Source: UBA4736 sp002404015 (lineage in GTDB: Bacteria > Chloroflexota > Dormibacteria > Dormibacterales > Dormibacteraceae). Taken from it: 64,000 nucleotides of DNA. Below the pieces are notes generated by a model, which worked only from the letters and a program-made list of their open reading frames with translations, did no database searches and was not told the origin of the DNA. Positions 1 through 8,429 of this stretch are shown one piece after another (positions within the stretch are counted from its first letter, which is position 1; every line of letters starts with the position of its first letter). A program made the position numbers and the translations under genes. The stretch lies in NCBI GenBank assembly GCA_036747295.1, contig DAIOCN010000014.1, forward strand, positions 1 to 64,000, written 5' to 3'.

Positions 1-50
1 ACCGATCCCTCCCGCCGCATCGGTGCACATCTTTCCGCTGTTACGGTCCA

Positions 51-1211
51 CTAGTTCCCGATAGCCTGCCGGAAGTCCTCCAGGATGTCTTCAGGGTCCT
101 CGATGCCGGTCGACACCCGCACGGTCCCCGGCGTGATGCCCAACGCCAGCCGCTCATCTGGAGAAAGGGCCCGGTGAGAGGCGATGTCGGGGTAGGAGAC
201 CGTGGTCTCGACACCGCCCAGGCTGGCCGCGAACGTGACCATCTGGAAGCGATCGAGCAGTCCCTGCACCGCCGGCTGCCCGCCCTCCAGGTCGACGGCC
301 AGCATCCCTCCCGCCCCCTTCGAGAGCAGCCGGCCGGCCACCGCCTCGTACGGCGAGCCTTCGAGGAGCGGGTAGTGGACGCGCTCCACCCCGCTCAGCC
401 CGGCCAGGCCCTGGGCCAGGCTCAGGGCGTTGTCGCTGTGGCGGCGCATGCGCAGCGCCAGTGTGCGCAGGCCGCGCACCGCCAGCCAGGCCTCGAAAGG
501 GCCCAGGTTGGAGCCCATCCGCACGACCCGGGAACGGATGTCCGACATCAGCGCGCGGTCGCCGACCACGGCGCCCGCCACCAGGTCCGAGTGGCCGCCC
601 AGGTACTTGGTGACGCTGTGCACGCTGGCCGTCGCCCCGAGCTCCAGCGGCCGGCAGAGGACCGGTGTCGCGAACGTGTTGTCGACCAGGACCGGCACCC
701 CGGCCTCCCTGGCCAGCGAGCAGATCGCCTCCAGGTCGGCCACCCGGCAGAGCGGGTTGCTGATCGTCTCGCACACCAGGAGGCCGGCGCCCTGGAACCG
801 GTGGTGGACGCTGTCCAGGTCGAACAGGTCAACCGGACGCAGCTCGTAGCCGAGCGGGGCCAGGTCCTGGCGCAGCAGGCTGAGGGTGACCCCGTAGAGG
901 TCGGGCTGCACCAGGATCGGACGCGGAGTCGGGGCCAGGGCGAGGATGGCGGCGTGGATGGCCGCCATGCCGGAAGCGGTTGCCACCCCCATCTCGGCGC
1001 CCTCGAGGGCGGCCACGCCCGACTCCAGCATCGCCACGTTCTCGTTCGAGTTGCGACCGTAGAGATGGCCGGGAGTCTGGCCGGAGGCGACCGCCTCGTA
1101 GTCGTCGAGGTCCTCGTACACGTAGACCGCCGTCTGGTAGATGGCGGGAGCCAGCGGGTCCCGGGAGCGCAACTCGCGGCCGGCGTGCACCGACAGCGAG
1201 TCCGGCCTCAT
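51..1211 (-). CDS. trans-sulfuration PLP-dependent enzyme (cystathionine gamma-synthase / gamma-lyase type)
   Basis: A 386-residue pyridoxal-phosphate enzyme of the Cys/Met metabolism family, which forms or cleaves C-S bonds in cystathionine, homocysteine or methionine. The PLP-binding lysine is K202 in SVTKYLGGHSD. The YGR motif (51-53) and aspartate D177 in VLVDNTF match the cofactor and phosphate contacts of the family. Length is normal. The ATG overlaps the enolase stop by 4 bp (ATGA), so it is probably translated from the same message as enolase. The sequence does not settle synthase versus lyase versus O-acetylhomoserine sulfhydrylase; synthase/lyase is favoured by the overall motif set. 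Confidence 0.9.
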   Translation of the reverse strand: MRPDSLSVHAGRELRSRDPLAPAIYQTAVYVYEDLDDYEAVASGQTPGHLYGRNSNENVAMLESGVAALEGAEMGVATASGMAAIHAAILALAPTPRPILVQPDLYGVTLSLLRQDLAPLGYELRPVDLFDLDSVHHRFQGAGLLVCETISNPLCRVADLEAICSLAREAGVPVLVDNTFATPVLCRPLELGATASVHSVTKYLGGHSDLVAGAVVGDRALMSDIRSRVVRMGSNLGPFEAWLAVRGLRTLALRMRRHSDNALSLAQGLAGLSGVERVHYPLLEGSPYEAVAGRLLSKGAGGMLAVDLEGGQPAVQGLLDRFQMVTFAASLGGVETTVSYPDIASHRALSPDERLALGITPGTVRVSTGIEDPEDILEDFRQAIGN

Positions 1212-2491
1212 GGCTCCCGGCGCCGGAGGCGCGACCCGGCCGCGTAGCGGGCCGAGCCCCCCAGCTCGGCCTCGATCGCCAGTAGGCGGTTGTACTTGGC
1301 CACCCGCTCGGAGCGCGCCGGCGCCCCGGTCTTGATCATCCCAGCGCCCGTGGCCACCGCGAGGTCGGCGATCGTTGAGTCTTCGGTCTCGCCTGAGCGG
1401 TGGGAGATCACCGCGGTGTAAGCCGACGCCCGCGCCAGCTCGATCGTCTCCAGGGTCTCGCTCAGGGTGCCGATCTGGTTGACCTTGATCAGGATCGAGT
1501 TGGCGACCCCCCGCTCCATCCCCTCGCGCAGGCGCTTCACGTTGGTCACGAAGAGGTCGTCGCCCACCAGCTGGCAGCGACTGCCCAGGCGCTCGGTGAG
1601 CAGCTCCCAGCCGTCCCAGTCGTCCTCCGCCATCCCGTCCTCGATCGAGACGATCGGATAGCGCTCGAGCCAGTCCGCATACAGGTCGACCAGCTCGGCG
1701 GCCTGCAGCGTTCGGCCCTCGCCCTCCAGCCGGTAGGCGCCGTCCCGGAAGAACTCGCTGGCGGCCGGGTCGAGGGCGATGGCGACATCGGCGCCGGCCC
1801 GGTAGCCCGCCTGCCCGATGGCCTCGACGATGACCCGCAGCGCCTCCTCGTTGGACTTCAGCTGGGGCGCGAAGCCGCCCTCGTCGCCGACCGCTGTCGC
1901 CAGGCCCGCCCCATTGAGGACCTTCTTCAGAGAATGGTAGACCTCGGATACGGCCCGCATCGCCTCCGCGAAGGTGGCGGCTCCGACCGGGCAGACCATG
2001 AACTCCTGGAGGTCCACGTTGTTGTCGGCGTGCGCGCCCCCGTTGAGGATATTGGCCATCGGCAGGGGCAGCACGCCGGCCGCGGCGCCACCCAGGTAGC
2101 GGTAGAGCGGGACCTCCTGGGCGTCCGCCGCGGCGTGGGCCGCGGCTAGGGAGACCCCGAGGATTGCGTTGGCGCCCAGCCGTGCCTTGTTCGGGGTGCC
2201 GTCCAGGTCGACCAGGATGCGGTCGAGCCCGGCCTGGTCGAAGACGTCGGCGCCCTCGACGGCGGCCGCGATCTCCCCGGTGACGTTGGCGATCGCGTTC
2301 AGGACACCCTTGCCGCCGTAGCGGCCGTTGTCCCCGTCGCGAAGCTCCACCGCCTCGTGCACGCCGGTGGAGGCGCCCGAGGGCACGATCGCGGTGCCGG
2401 AACCGAAGGGGGTCTCGACGGTCACAGACAGCGTCGGGTTGCCGCGGGAGTCGAGGACCTCGAGAGCGGATACGCCTTCGATCGGGACCAT
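1208..2491 (-). CDS. eno: enolase (phosphopyruvate hydratase)
   Basis: Converts 2-phosphoglycerate to phosphoenolpyruvate in glycolysis. 427 residues, normal for bacterial enolase. Visible landmarks: DSRGNPT (14-20), the mobile loop SGASTG (38-43), acid/base residues E204 (GDEGG) and K336 (ILIKVNQ), Mg ligands D241, E284 and D311, and HRSGETED near 364-371. The last residues are Arg-rich and just beyond the usual end. Its stop overlaps the start of the trans-sulfuration gene, and a carboxypeptidase gene lies 11 bp upstream in the same direction. Confidence 0.97.
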   Translation of the reverse strand: MVPIEGVSALEVLDSRGNPTLSVTVETPFGSGTAIVPSGASTGVHEAVELRDGDNGRYGGKGVLNAIANVTGEIAAAVEGADVFDQAGLDRILVDLDGTPNKARLGANAILGVSLAAAHAAADAQEVPLYRYLGGAAAGVLPLPMANILNGGAHADNNVDLQEFMVCPVGAATFAEAMRAVSEVYHSLKKVLNGAGLATAVGDEGGFAPQLKSNEEALRVIVEAIGQAGYRAGADVAIALDPAASEFFRDGAYRLEGEGRTLQAAELVDLYADWLERYPIVSIEDGMAEDDWDGWELLTERLGSRCQLVGDDLFVTNVKRLREGMERGVANSILIKVNQIGTLSETLETIELARASAYTAVISHRSGETEDSTIADLAVATGAGMIKTGAPARSERVAKYNRLLAIEAELGGSARYAAGSRLRRREP

Positions 2492-2502
2492 GCCCGAAAA
2501 GT

Positions 2503-3408
2503 CTAAGCTGGCCTCACCGACCAGCCGTAGTCGAGCAGCTTGCCGGCGTCCGTGAAGAAGATGTCGTCGTTCATCACCACCGCCAGCAGGTGGCGGCCGT
2601 CGCGGGTCGCGGTGACCACCACGCAGCCTCCGGCCAGGTCCGTGAAGCCGGTCTTCAGGCCCGTGGCGCCGGGGTAGGTCCAGAGCATCTTGTTCAGGTT
2701 GTAGGGGTCATACGCCTTGTGCTGGGCGGTGCCCGCGATGGGCTGTTCCCTTGTCGCGGCGATCGCCGCCAGCTTGGGGTAGTGCGCGGTCAGCTCGCCC
2801 GCGGCCACCGCCAGGTCGTAGGCCGACGCGTGCAGGTCGGGGTCGTCGAGCCCGGTCGGGTTGCTGAAGTGGGTGTCCCGCATCCCCAGCCGCGCCGCCC
2901 GCTGGTTCATGAGTTGCAGGAAGCGGTCGCGGGGGACCAGGGTACGGGACAGGGTCTCGGCGGCGTCGTTGCCGGAATCCAGGAAGAGGCCGTAGAAGAG
3001 CGTTTCCAGCGTCACCACCTCCCCCTCCGACAGCCCCATCACGTCGGGCTCGATCTGCGCCGCCTCGGCGGGGACCGTGACCTCCATTCCCATTGGCGCC
3101 AGGTCGGCGGCGACCATCGCCGTGATCAGCTTGGTCAGGCTGGCCGGCGCCCGCACCGAGTGGGGATCGCGGGCCCAGACCACCTTCTTGGAGTCCAGGT
3201 CCACGACGATCGCGCTCTGGGCGCGGATGGGCAGGTCAGGGCCCGAGTTGGCGTCCAGCCAGCTGGTGCTGTAGGCGGCGAGCACGGGTTTCGGCGAGCT
3301 CGCCGCAACGCGGTGGCTGATCAGGGCCGGGGCGCTCGCGTGTGGCGCGGCCGCGGTGGGAGCCCGGACGAAAGTGGCGAACCCGACGGTCAGGCCGGCG
3401 CCCGCCAC
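2503..3408 (-). CDS. D-alanyl-D-alanine carboxypeptidase (PBP5/DacA-type, S11)
   Basis: Serine peptidase that trims the terminal D-Ala of peptidoglycan pentapeptides outside the membrane. All three penicillin-binding motifs are present: SLTK with the nucleophile S90 (90-93), SGN (145-147) and KTG (252-254). The start used here is GTG at 3408. The reading frame stays open upstream to a TAA at 3541-3543 and encodes a basic stretch (GRDRKRRE) followed by a hydrophobic run (LALLALCLAG) that looks like the true signal/anchor. That stretch has no ATG, GTG or TTG. The TAA is formed at the junction with the MITE-like element at 3543-3718, so the original start was probably lost or displaced. The catalytic domain is intact; export of the short version is uncertain. 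Confidence 0.88.
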   Translation of the reverse strand: MAGAGLTVGFATFVRAPTAAAPHASAPALISHRVAASSPKPVLAAYSTSWLDANSGPDLPIRAQSAIVVDLDSKKVVWARDPHSVRAPASLTKLITAMVAADLAPMGMEVTVPAEAAQIEPDVMGLSEGEVVTLETLFYGLFLDSGNDAAETLSRTLVPRDRFLQLMNQRAARLGMRDTHFSNPTGLDDPDLHASAYDLAVAAGELTAHYPKLAAIAATREQPIAGTAQHKAYDPYNLNKMLWTYPGATGLKTGFTDLAGGCVVVTATRDGRHLLAVVMNDDIFFTDAGKLLDYGWSVRPA

Positions 3409-3542
3409 GCCGGCCAGGCAAAGCGCCAGCAGGGCAAGCTCGCGGCGCTTGCGATCTCGGCCGCGCGGTCGCCTGAGACCCGGTTCAAAAGCGTTGGCAG
3501 TGACGTCGTGGTAAGCGATGGGTTTTGGGCTGCCGGGATATT

Positions 3543-3718
3543 AGCAGGCCGTTGAAAAAGGAATCGACGGTGCTTCGGCGCCCATGCGACCCATCTCCGT
3601 CGTTGCCTCCTGCGATCCTCGCGACGCGTATTTCCAATACGCTTTGCTCCGGTTCTCGAAGGCGCCTCGGAGCTGGGCCACCACCGAATCCCTCGCCGAC
3701 CTTTTTCAACACCCTGCT
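3543..3718. mobile_element. MITE-like 176-bp element with terminal inverted repeats
   Basis: The left end AGCAGGCCGTTGAAAAAGG (3543-3561) and the reverse complement of the right end, AGCAGGGTGTTGAAAAAGG (3700-3718), match at 17 of 19 positions. Inside is a perfect 7-bp palindrome, GCGTATT-tcc-AATACGC (3626-3642). No transposase is encoded; the small ORFs inside look like chance. Ends of this AGCAGG...GTTGAAAAAG style resemble insertion-sequence termini, so a non-autonomous derivative is the best explanation. I see no clear target-site duplication. The element separates the carboxypeptidase from the CapA gene and cuts the 5' end of the former. Confidence 0.7.
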
Positions 3719-3723
3719 GAGAC

Positions 3724-4682
3724 CTAAGTGGTAGGTTCGCCAAGCTTGGTGGCCAGGTCCTTGCTGGCCTGCTCCATGGTCGAGAGCACGTTCTGGTCGT
3801 AGCTCGGGTCCTGGAAGCGGGCCTGCCCGTAGTCATATATCCGGATCGGCTTCCAGCTGGCCGCCACCAACTTGTTGTCGTAGAAGGTGTCCGTCCCCAG
3901 CACGCCCTGCCGCGTCTCCTCCGACCACATCTGGTCGAAGACGTAGTTGCCGTGGGCGTAGGTGACCAGCTTGCCCTTGTACACCTCGATGCCCTGGTAC
4001 CAGTGGGGGTGGTTGCCGATCACGATGTCCGCGCCGGAGTCGATCGCCTGGCGGTCGATGGCCAGGCCCACGCCGTTGTAGCCGAGGAAGGCGAACTTCC
4101 GGCCCTTGACGTCGAGGATCGCGGCCGGCCCCAGCCCCGAGTACTTGATGCCCGCCTTGTCCAGCAGGGCCGTGGTCGACTGGATGCCCTGGGCGCCGTA
4201 GTTGCTGAAGTGGTTGTTGGCCAGGTTGACGACGCTGACGCCGGAGAACGTCAGGCCGCTGACAAAGCGGCCGTCGCCGCAGAACTGGAAGCCGGTCGAG
4301 GTGGCCTTGCAGCCGGCGAAGAGAGGCGACTCCAGGTTCCCGTAGACGACGTCCGCATTCTTCACGAAGTCCGCAGTGGGCCGGAACGGCCACAGGAAAT
4401 CGCCGCGCTGGGTGGCCTCCACGTTGACCTGGCGGGCCGGGATGATGTCCCCGGTCACCATCATCGTGCGCAGGTGCGAGGCGTCGCCGGGGGCCGGCCC
4501 CGCGGGTGGAAGAGGCCGCTCAGCGACAGCGCCGGGAGCGGGGTTGGGGTTGGGATCGGGGTCGGAGTGGGCGCCGCGGTGGGCGTCGCGGTCGGCTGGG
4601 AAGCCGTCCCACCGGCCGGTCCCGACGGCGAGCAAGCCGCCAGCAGGCAGGCGCTCAGGAGCACCACTCCCACCCGTGTCAT
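3724..4682 (-). CDS. CapA-family (poly-gamma-glutamate synthesis type) lipoprotein, reading frame interrupted
   Basis: The 5' part (ATG at 4682) encodes a lipoprotein signal with lipobox LLAAC and a Pro/Thr-rich spacer, but that frame stops at 4461. The conserved domain continues in another frame open from at least 4635 to 3724: TGDIIPAR, GNLESPL, NLANNHFSNYGAQG, GNHPHWYQG and YAHGNYVFDQ are CapA (metallophosphatase-like) motifs. One missing base in the C-rich proline repeat around 4500-4600 would join the two. The usual HWGxEY segment between the FLGY strand and the GAD-VIGNHPH motif is also absent, so about 50-60 residues seem deleted. It may be a decaying gene, a repeat-driven frame switch or an assembly error. 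Family assignment is firm; activity is doubtful. Confidence 0.75.
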
Positions 4683-4711
4683 GCGGCGCGCATCTTATCC
4701 GGCATCCCCGC

Positions 4712-5038
4712 TCAGGTGTCGGCCGGCAGCTTCCTGACGACGTCCTCGATGGCGAGCAGGCGCGCGACGTAGGAGCGAGCCGGCTCGCCCAGCTCGCCCG
4801 CTAGCGCCCACATCGCCTGGTTGCCCTCTGCCTCGCGGATCCGGACCATGCCCATGTGGGCCGCGCCCAGCCGTCCGCCCCGGCTCAGCGCGGCCTCCAC
4901 GATGGAGCCCAGCCAGGACTCGAAGAGGGCGACCTCCTGGAGGCGAGGGTCGGCGGTGGTGGCCGCCGGGAAGGGGGCCGCGCGGTGCTCGTGCCAGAGC
5001 CGCCGCAGACGCGCCCCGTCGGGCGTCTCGGCGATCAC
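4712..5038 (-). CDS. hypothetical protein, 108 aa
   Basis: A small soluble protein with no signal peptide or membrane segment, mostly predicted helical, with a conserved-looking centre (FESWLGSIVEAALSRGG). I do not recognise the family. Its ATG overlaps the isocitrate dehydrogenase stop by 4 bp, so it is probably the last gene of the ferredoxin-isocitrate dehydrogenase operon and may be co-translated with it. Codon use matches the neighbours. Confidence 0.7.
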   Translation of the reverse strand: MIAETPDGARLRRLWHEHRAAPFPAATTADPRLQEVALFESWLGSIVEAALSRGGRLGAAHMGMVRIREAEGNQAMWALAGELGEPARSYVARLLAIEDVVRKLPADT

Positions 5039-6126
5039 GCCCCGGCGGTCAGCTTCTCCACGATCGCGTCGGCCACCTGGCTCGTGCCGACGGCGGTGGG
5101 GTCGTTGCGCTGGGGCTTGAGGTCGTACGTCAGCGCCTCGCCCTCGGCGATCACGTCTGCGATCGCCTTCTCCAGGGCGTCCGCGGCGGCGGTCTCCTTA
5201 AGGTGCCGGAGCATCAGGACCCCGGAGAGCATCACCGCCATCGGGTTCACCTTGTTCTGCCCGGTGTACTTGGGCGCGCTGCCGTGGGTGGCTTCGAAAA
5301 CGGCGCCGTTGACGCCGATGTTGGCGCCCGGGGCCAGGCCGAGTCCCCCGATCATGCCGGCGCCCAGGTCCGAGATGATGTCGCCGTACAGGTTCGGGCA
5401 GCAGAGGATGTCGTACTCGCTGGGCCTGAGCACCAGCTGCATGCACATGTTGTCGACGATGCGGTCCTCGAACTCGATGTCGGGGTTGCGAGCCGCGACA
5501 TCCCGGCCGACCGATAGGAAGAGCCCGTCGGTCATCTTCATGATGTTGGCCTTGTGCACGAGGGTCACCTTCCGGCGTCCGTACTCGCGGGCGTAGTCGA
5601 AGGCGAACTGCACGATGCGCTCCGAGCCGCTCACCGAGATCGGCTTGATCGAGAGGCCGCTGTCAGGCCGGATCGGCTTGCGAGCGAGGGTCGAGATCTC
5701 CTCCAGGAGGCTGAGGCACTCGGGCGTTCCCTTCTCGAACTCGATCCCCATGTAGATGTCTTCGGAGTTCTCGCGCACGATCACGAAGTCCAGGTCGTCG
5801 CGGAGGTTGCGGGCGCCTTTGTACGCCTTCACCGGCCGGACGCACGCGTACAGCTCCAGCTCCTGGCGAAGCGCCACGTTGACGCTCCGAAAGCCGGTGC
5901 CGACGGGGGTCGTGATCGGCCCCTTGATGGCCACCCGGTTCTTGCGGATGGACTCCAGGACGTGCTCGGGCAGCGGGGTTCCGAACTCGGCCATGACGTT
6001 CTCGCCCGCCTGCTGGACGTCCCAGTCGAAGCCAACCCCGGTCGCCTCCAGCACCCGGACGGTCGCCTCGCAGATCTCGGGGCCCACCCCGTCGCCAGGG
6101 ATGAGGGTTACAGCGTGCCTGGCCAA
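5035..6126 (-). CDS. icd: isocitrate dehydrogenase (isocitrate/isopropylmalate dehydrogenase family)
   Basis: Oxidative decarboxylation of isocitrate to 2-oxoglutarate. I start it at TTG 6126 (ARHAVTLIPGDGVGPEI follows), behind a GAGG site; the open frame further upstream is a shadow of the ferredoxin gene. 363 residues. RENSEDIYMGIE is the isocitrate-binding signature, distinguishing it from isopropylmalate dehydrogenase. HKANIMKMTDG and NLYGDIISDLGAGMIGG supply catalytic Lys and Asp ligands. HGSAPKYTGQNKVNP has the Lys-Tyr pair seen in NADP-dependent enzymes, so NADP is the likely cofactor. It lies 10 bp after ferredoxin. Confidence 0.92.
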   Translation of the reverse strand: MARHAVTLIPGDGVGPEICEATVRVLEATGVGFDWDVQQAGENVMAEFGTPLPEHVLESIRKNRVAIKGPITTPVGTGFRSVNVALRQELELYACVRPVKAYKGARNLRDDLDFVIVRENSEDIYMGIEFEKGTPECLSLLEEISTLARKPIRPDSGLSIKPISVSGSERIVQFAFDYAREYGRRKVTLVHKANIMKMTDGLFLSVGRDVAARNPDIEFEDRIVDNMCMQLVLRPSEYDILCCPNLYGDIISDLGAGMIGGLGLAPGANIGVNGAVFEATHGSAPKYTGQNKVNPMAVMLSGVLMLRHLKETAAADALEKAIADVIAEGEALTYDLKPQRNDPTAVGTSQVADAIVEKLTAGA

Positions 6127-6136
6127 CGGACCTCGG

Positions 6137-6379
6137 CTACTTCTTGAAGTAGTCGGCGTTGATCTTGATGAACCCGACCTGGTCGCCCGGGACCTCGTCC
6201 TCGGGGAAGATCGCGTCCACGGGGCAAGGGTCGACGCAGGCGCCGCAGTCGATGCACTCGTCCGGATCAATGAAGTACATCTCCGCCGCATCGTCGGTGT
6301 GGATGCAATCCACGGGGCAGACCTCGACGCAGGAGGCGTCCTTGACCGTGATGCAGGGCTGGGTGATCACATACGCCAT
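6137..6379 (-). CDS. fdxA: seven-iron ferredoxin (FdxA type)
   Basis: 80-residue electron carrier. The cysteine pattern C9-C17-C21-C25 and C42xxC45xxC48xxxCP (C52) matches a [3Fe-4S]/[4Fe-4S] 7Fe ferredoxin, in which C9, C17 and C52 hold the 3Fe cluster. The non-ligand cysteine often found near position 12 is a valine here. The acidic C-terminal region (FPEDEVPGDQ) is typical. It sits directly upstream of isocitrate dehydrogenase, suggesting co-expression with the TCA cycle. Confidence 0.95.
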   Translation of the reverse strand: MAYVITQPCITVKDASCVEVCPVDCIHTDDAAEMYFIDPDECIDCGACVDPCPVDAIFPEDEVPGDQVGFIKINADYFKK

Positions 6380-6395
6380 GGTCGAGCCAAACCTA

Positions 6396-7151
6396 TCACG
6401 CGAGCTCTTGGACCCGCCGGTCCGCCCTCCGCTCCAGCCGGTACCCGTAACCGGGCACGGCGATGAGCTGGCTGCCCCGGTCGGGACCCTCGCCCAGCTT
6501 CGAGCGCAGGCGCCGGACCAGGAGGTCCACGCGCTCCGTCGAGATGTCAGCCTCGTACCCGTAGACCTCGTTCAGGATCTGCTCGCGAGACACCGCGATG
6601 CCGGCGTTCCGGCAGAAGTACTCCAGCAGCTTGAACTCGAGGGGGCCCAGCGCGACCTCCAGGCCGTCCACGCGAACGACCCGGGCCGCGGGGTCGAGCT
6701 CGATCGCGGCGAAGACGAAGGAGCGGCCCGCCGCGGTGGTCGCCGCAGCCTCCGGCTCCCCGGCCGGCGCCAGGTCCGCGGCCTTGCGGAGGTGGGCCTC
6801 GAGCCGCGACACCAGCTCGGTCCGGCGGAACGGCTTCACGATGAAGTCGTCGGCGCCGGCGTCGAGTCCGCGGCTGATGCTGGCCTCGTCGTCCCGGCCG
6901 CTTATGAAGATCAGCGGGAGCACGCGATCCTCGGACCGCAGCTGGCGGCAGACGTCGATTCCGGGGCGATCGGGAAGGACCCAGTCCATGAGGACGGCGA
7001 CGGGCCGGCCCTCCGCGAACGCTTCCAGACCTCGGTGGGCCGTACTGCAGACGACCGGGTCGAAGCCCTCCTCCTCCACGATCGTGCTGAGGAGCTCGGC
7101 GGTGTCGGCGGAGTCCTCGATGATCAGCAAACGGCCGCGGGCTCCTAGCAT
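6396..7151 (-). CDS. OmpR/PhoB-type response regulator
   Basis: Receiver domain at about residues 6-120 with acidic pocket (IIEDSAD), phospho-acceptor D56 (VLMDWVLPD) and conserved Lys (FIVKPF), then a C-terminal winged helix (about 155-245) ending in VPGYGYRLE. Start taken at ATG 7151, which begins at MLGARGRLLIIED; the longer frame adds an unlikely N-terminal tail. There is no adjacent histidine kinase, so it is an orphan in this window. The divergent spacer to the secreted CAP gene carries three helically phased TAAC half-sites (7171-7206), a candidate binding site for this protein. Confidence 0.93.
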   Translation of the reverse strand: MLGARGRLLIIEDSADTAELLSTIVEEEGFDPVVCSTAHRGLEAFAEGRPVAVLMDWVLPDRPGIDVCRQLRSEDRVLPLIFISGRDDEASISRGLDAGADDFIVKPFRRTELVSRLEAHLRKAADLAPAGEPEAAATTAAGRSFVFAAIELDPAARVVRVDGLEVALGPLEFKLLEYFCRNAGIAVSREQILNEVYGYEADISTERVDLLVRRLRSKLGEGPDRGSQLIAVPGYGYRLERRADRRVQELA

Positions 7152-7170
7152 TGGTGCAGATCGTAGGCCA

Positions 7171-7206
7171 CTAAACGTAAGCCTGCATGCGTTAACGACT
7201 CTTAAC
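7171..7206. promoter_or_regulatory. candidate direct-repeat operator (three YTAAAC/NTTAAC half-sites)
   Basis: CTAAAC (7171-7176), GTTAAC (7191-7196) and CTTAAC (7201-7206) lie 20 and 10 bp apart, on one face of the helix, in the divergent spacer between the OmpR-type regulator and the CAP-domain gene. PhoB-like winged-helix regulators commonly bind tandem half-sites spaced about 10-11 bp. These AT-rich hexamers stand out in the GC-rich background. The assignment is inferred. Confidence 0.35.
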
Positions 7207-7252
7207 CACCCGGGTCGCGCCATGTCCCTGCCGGGATGGCAGAACTACTGAC

Positions 7253-7930
7253 ATGCTTTCAACGCTAAAGGCGGTCACCGCCCTTGTTATCGCAGCTGCC
7301 AGCGCAACCGTATCGGTCGGTCACTTCGCGCCTCCCACCCACTACAAGAAGCCGGCCGCCATCTTCCACGCGGCCACCGGCCCGATCGAGCCCGATCTGA
7401 CGGTCGCGCAGCTGGTCGCGCTGGCTCCGACCCCCGAGCCGCCTCCCCCCGCGCCGGCTGAAGCCGCCCCTGCGGACGCGGCCCCGGCCGACGCGGCTCC
7501 GGCCGCCGCAGCGCCCGCTCCCCGGCCCGCGCCCGCTCCGCGGCCCCCCGCTCCCCAGCCGCCACCCGTCGTGGTCGGCTCGGGCCAGCAGGCGTACATC
7601 AACGGCGACCGGGCCTCGGCAGGCCTGGGTGCGCTGAGCTGGAGCCCCTGCCTGGCCGGCGTCGCCTACCAGAACGCGGCTCGCATGGCTGCCGCGGGTG
7701 GCATCTCCCACGCCGGCGGTGTGAGCTCAGACCTGGCCTGCGGGCTCGGCGGGCAGGCCGGCGAGAACGTCGGCTACTGGTCGGGCGGCATCAACGACCC
7801 CCAGCTGAACGCCATGTTCATGGGCAGTGCCGGGCACCGGGCCAACATCATGGGCCCCTACCGCTACGTGGGCACGGCCTGGGTGGTTGGAGCCAACAGG
7901 GCCGGGTACATCGCGGTGGAGTTCTCCTAA
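7253..7930 (+). CDS. secreted CAP-domain (SCP/PR-1-like) protein
   Basis: 225 residues: N-terminal signal-like segment (1-25), a long Ala/Pro-rich linker (about 60-105), then a CAP domain (about 110-225). Domain landmarks are ISHAGG, GENVGYW and AGHRANIMGPY, including the conserved His and Glu of the CAP cavity, and it ends with VGTAWVV...YIAVEFS. Two cysteines in the domain may form a disulfide. CAP proteins are extracellular; the bacterial function is generally unknown. A strong intrinsic terminator follows. It is divergent from the OmpR-type regulator. Confidence 0.9.
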   Translation: MLSTLKAVTALVIAAASATVSVGHFAPPTHYKKPAAIFHAATGPIEPDLTVAQLVALAPTPEPPPPAPAEAAPADAAPADAAPAAAAPAPRPAPAPRPPAPQPPPVVVGSGQQAYINGDRASAGLGALSWSPCLAGVAYQNAARMAAAGGISHAGGVSSDLACGLGGQAGENVGYWSGGINDPQLNAMFMGSAGHRANIMGPYRYVGTAWVVGANRAGYIAVEFS

Positions 7931-7952
7931 AACCAGCCCTGGAGACCGCGGA

Positions 7953-7988
7953 GGGCGCCGGCCGTTTGGGGCCGGCGCCCTCTCTTTT
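7953..7988 (+). terminator. rho-independent terminator after the CAP gene
   Basis: Perfect 11-bp stem GGGCGCCGGCC (7953-7963) / GGCCGGCGCCC (7970-7980), 6-nt loop, followed by TCTCTTTT. It lies 22 bp after the CAP-domain stop. Confidence 0.85.
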
Positions 7989-8029
7989 GCGGCAGCCGAT
8001 GCGCTGACGTCGCTAACCTTAATAGTGAT

Positions 8030-8419
8030 ATGGGCGCTGTTGCTAAGCCACTTACCGCCACGCCCTCAGCGCGACGCGTCGGGTTCTGGATCGGCCTGCT
8101 CGCGCTGGCCCAGGTGGCTGACCTGCTGACCACCCAGATCGACATGCAGCGGGGCGGCATGGAGGCCAACGCGGTGGCGGCGGCCCTGATCCAGACCGGC
8201 GGCATCGGCCTGCTCTGGTTCGTCAAGCTGGCGCTGGTCGGAGCCATGGCGGGCGCCGCCGTGCTCGCCCGCGGCTACTGGCTCCGCTCCGCGGACGGCC
8301 GGGCCCGCATGGCCCAGGCCGTGATCTGGCGCTGCACCCAGTGCAGCGTCCTGCTGCTCGTGCTGACGGCGGCCAACAACGTGCAGGTCCTCAGCCAGCT
8401 GACCATCTCGAATCGGTAG
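8030..8419 (+). CDS. small integral membrane protein, DUF5658-like
   Basis: 129 residues with three predicted membrane helices (about 18-35, 60-82, 100-122). The first helix ends in QVADLLTTQIDMQRGGMEAN, resembling the D-x-x-x-T plus E-x-N pattern of DUF5658 proteins. Two cysteines (WRCTQCSV) precede the last helix. Function unknown. It lies 11 bp before the FKBP gene and may share its transcript. Confidence 0.75.
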   Translation: MGAVAKPLTATPSARRVGFWIGLLALAQVADLLTTQIDMQRGGMEANAVAAALIQTGGIGLLWFVKLALVGAMAGAAVLARGYWLRSADGRARMAQAVIWRCTQCSVLLLVLTAANNVQVLSQLTISNR

Positions 8420-8429
8420 GCTTTCGCGA

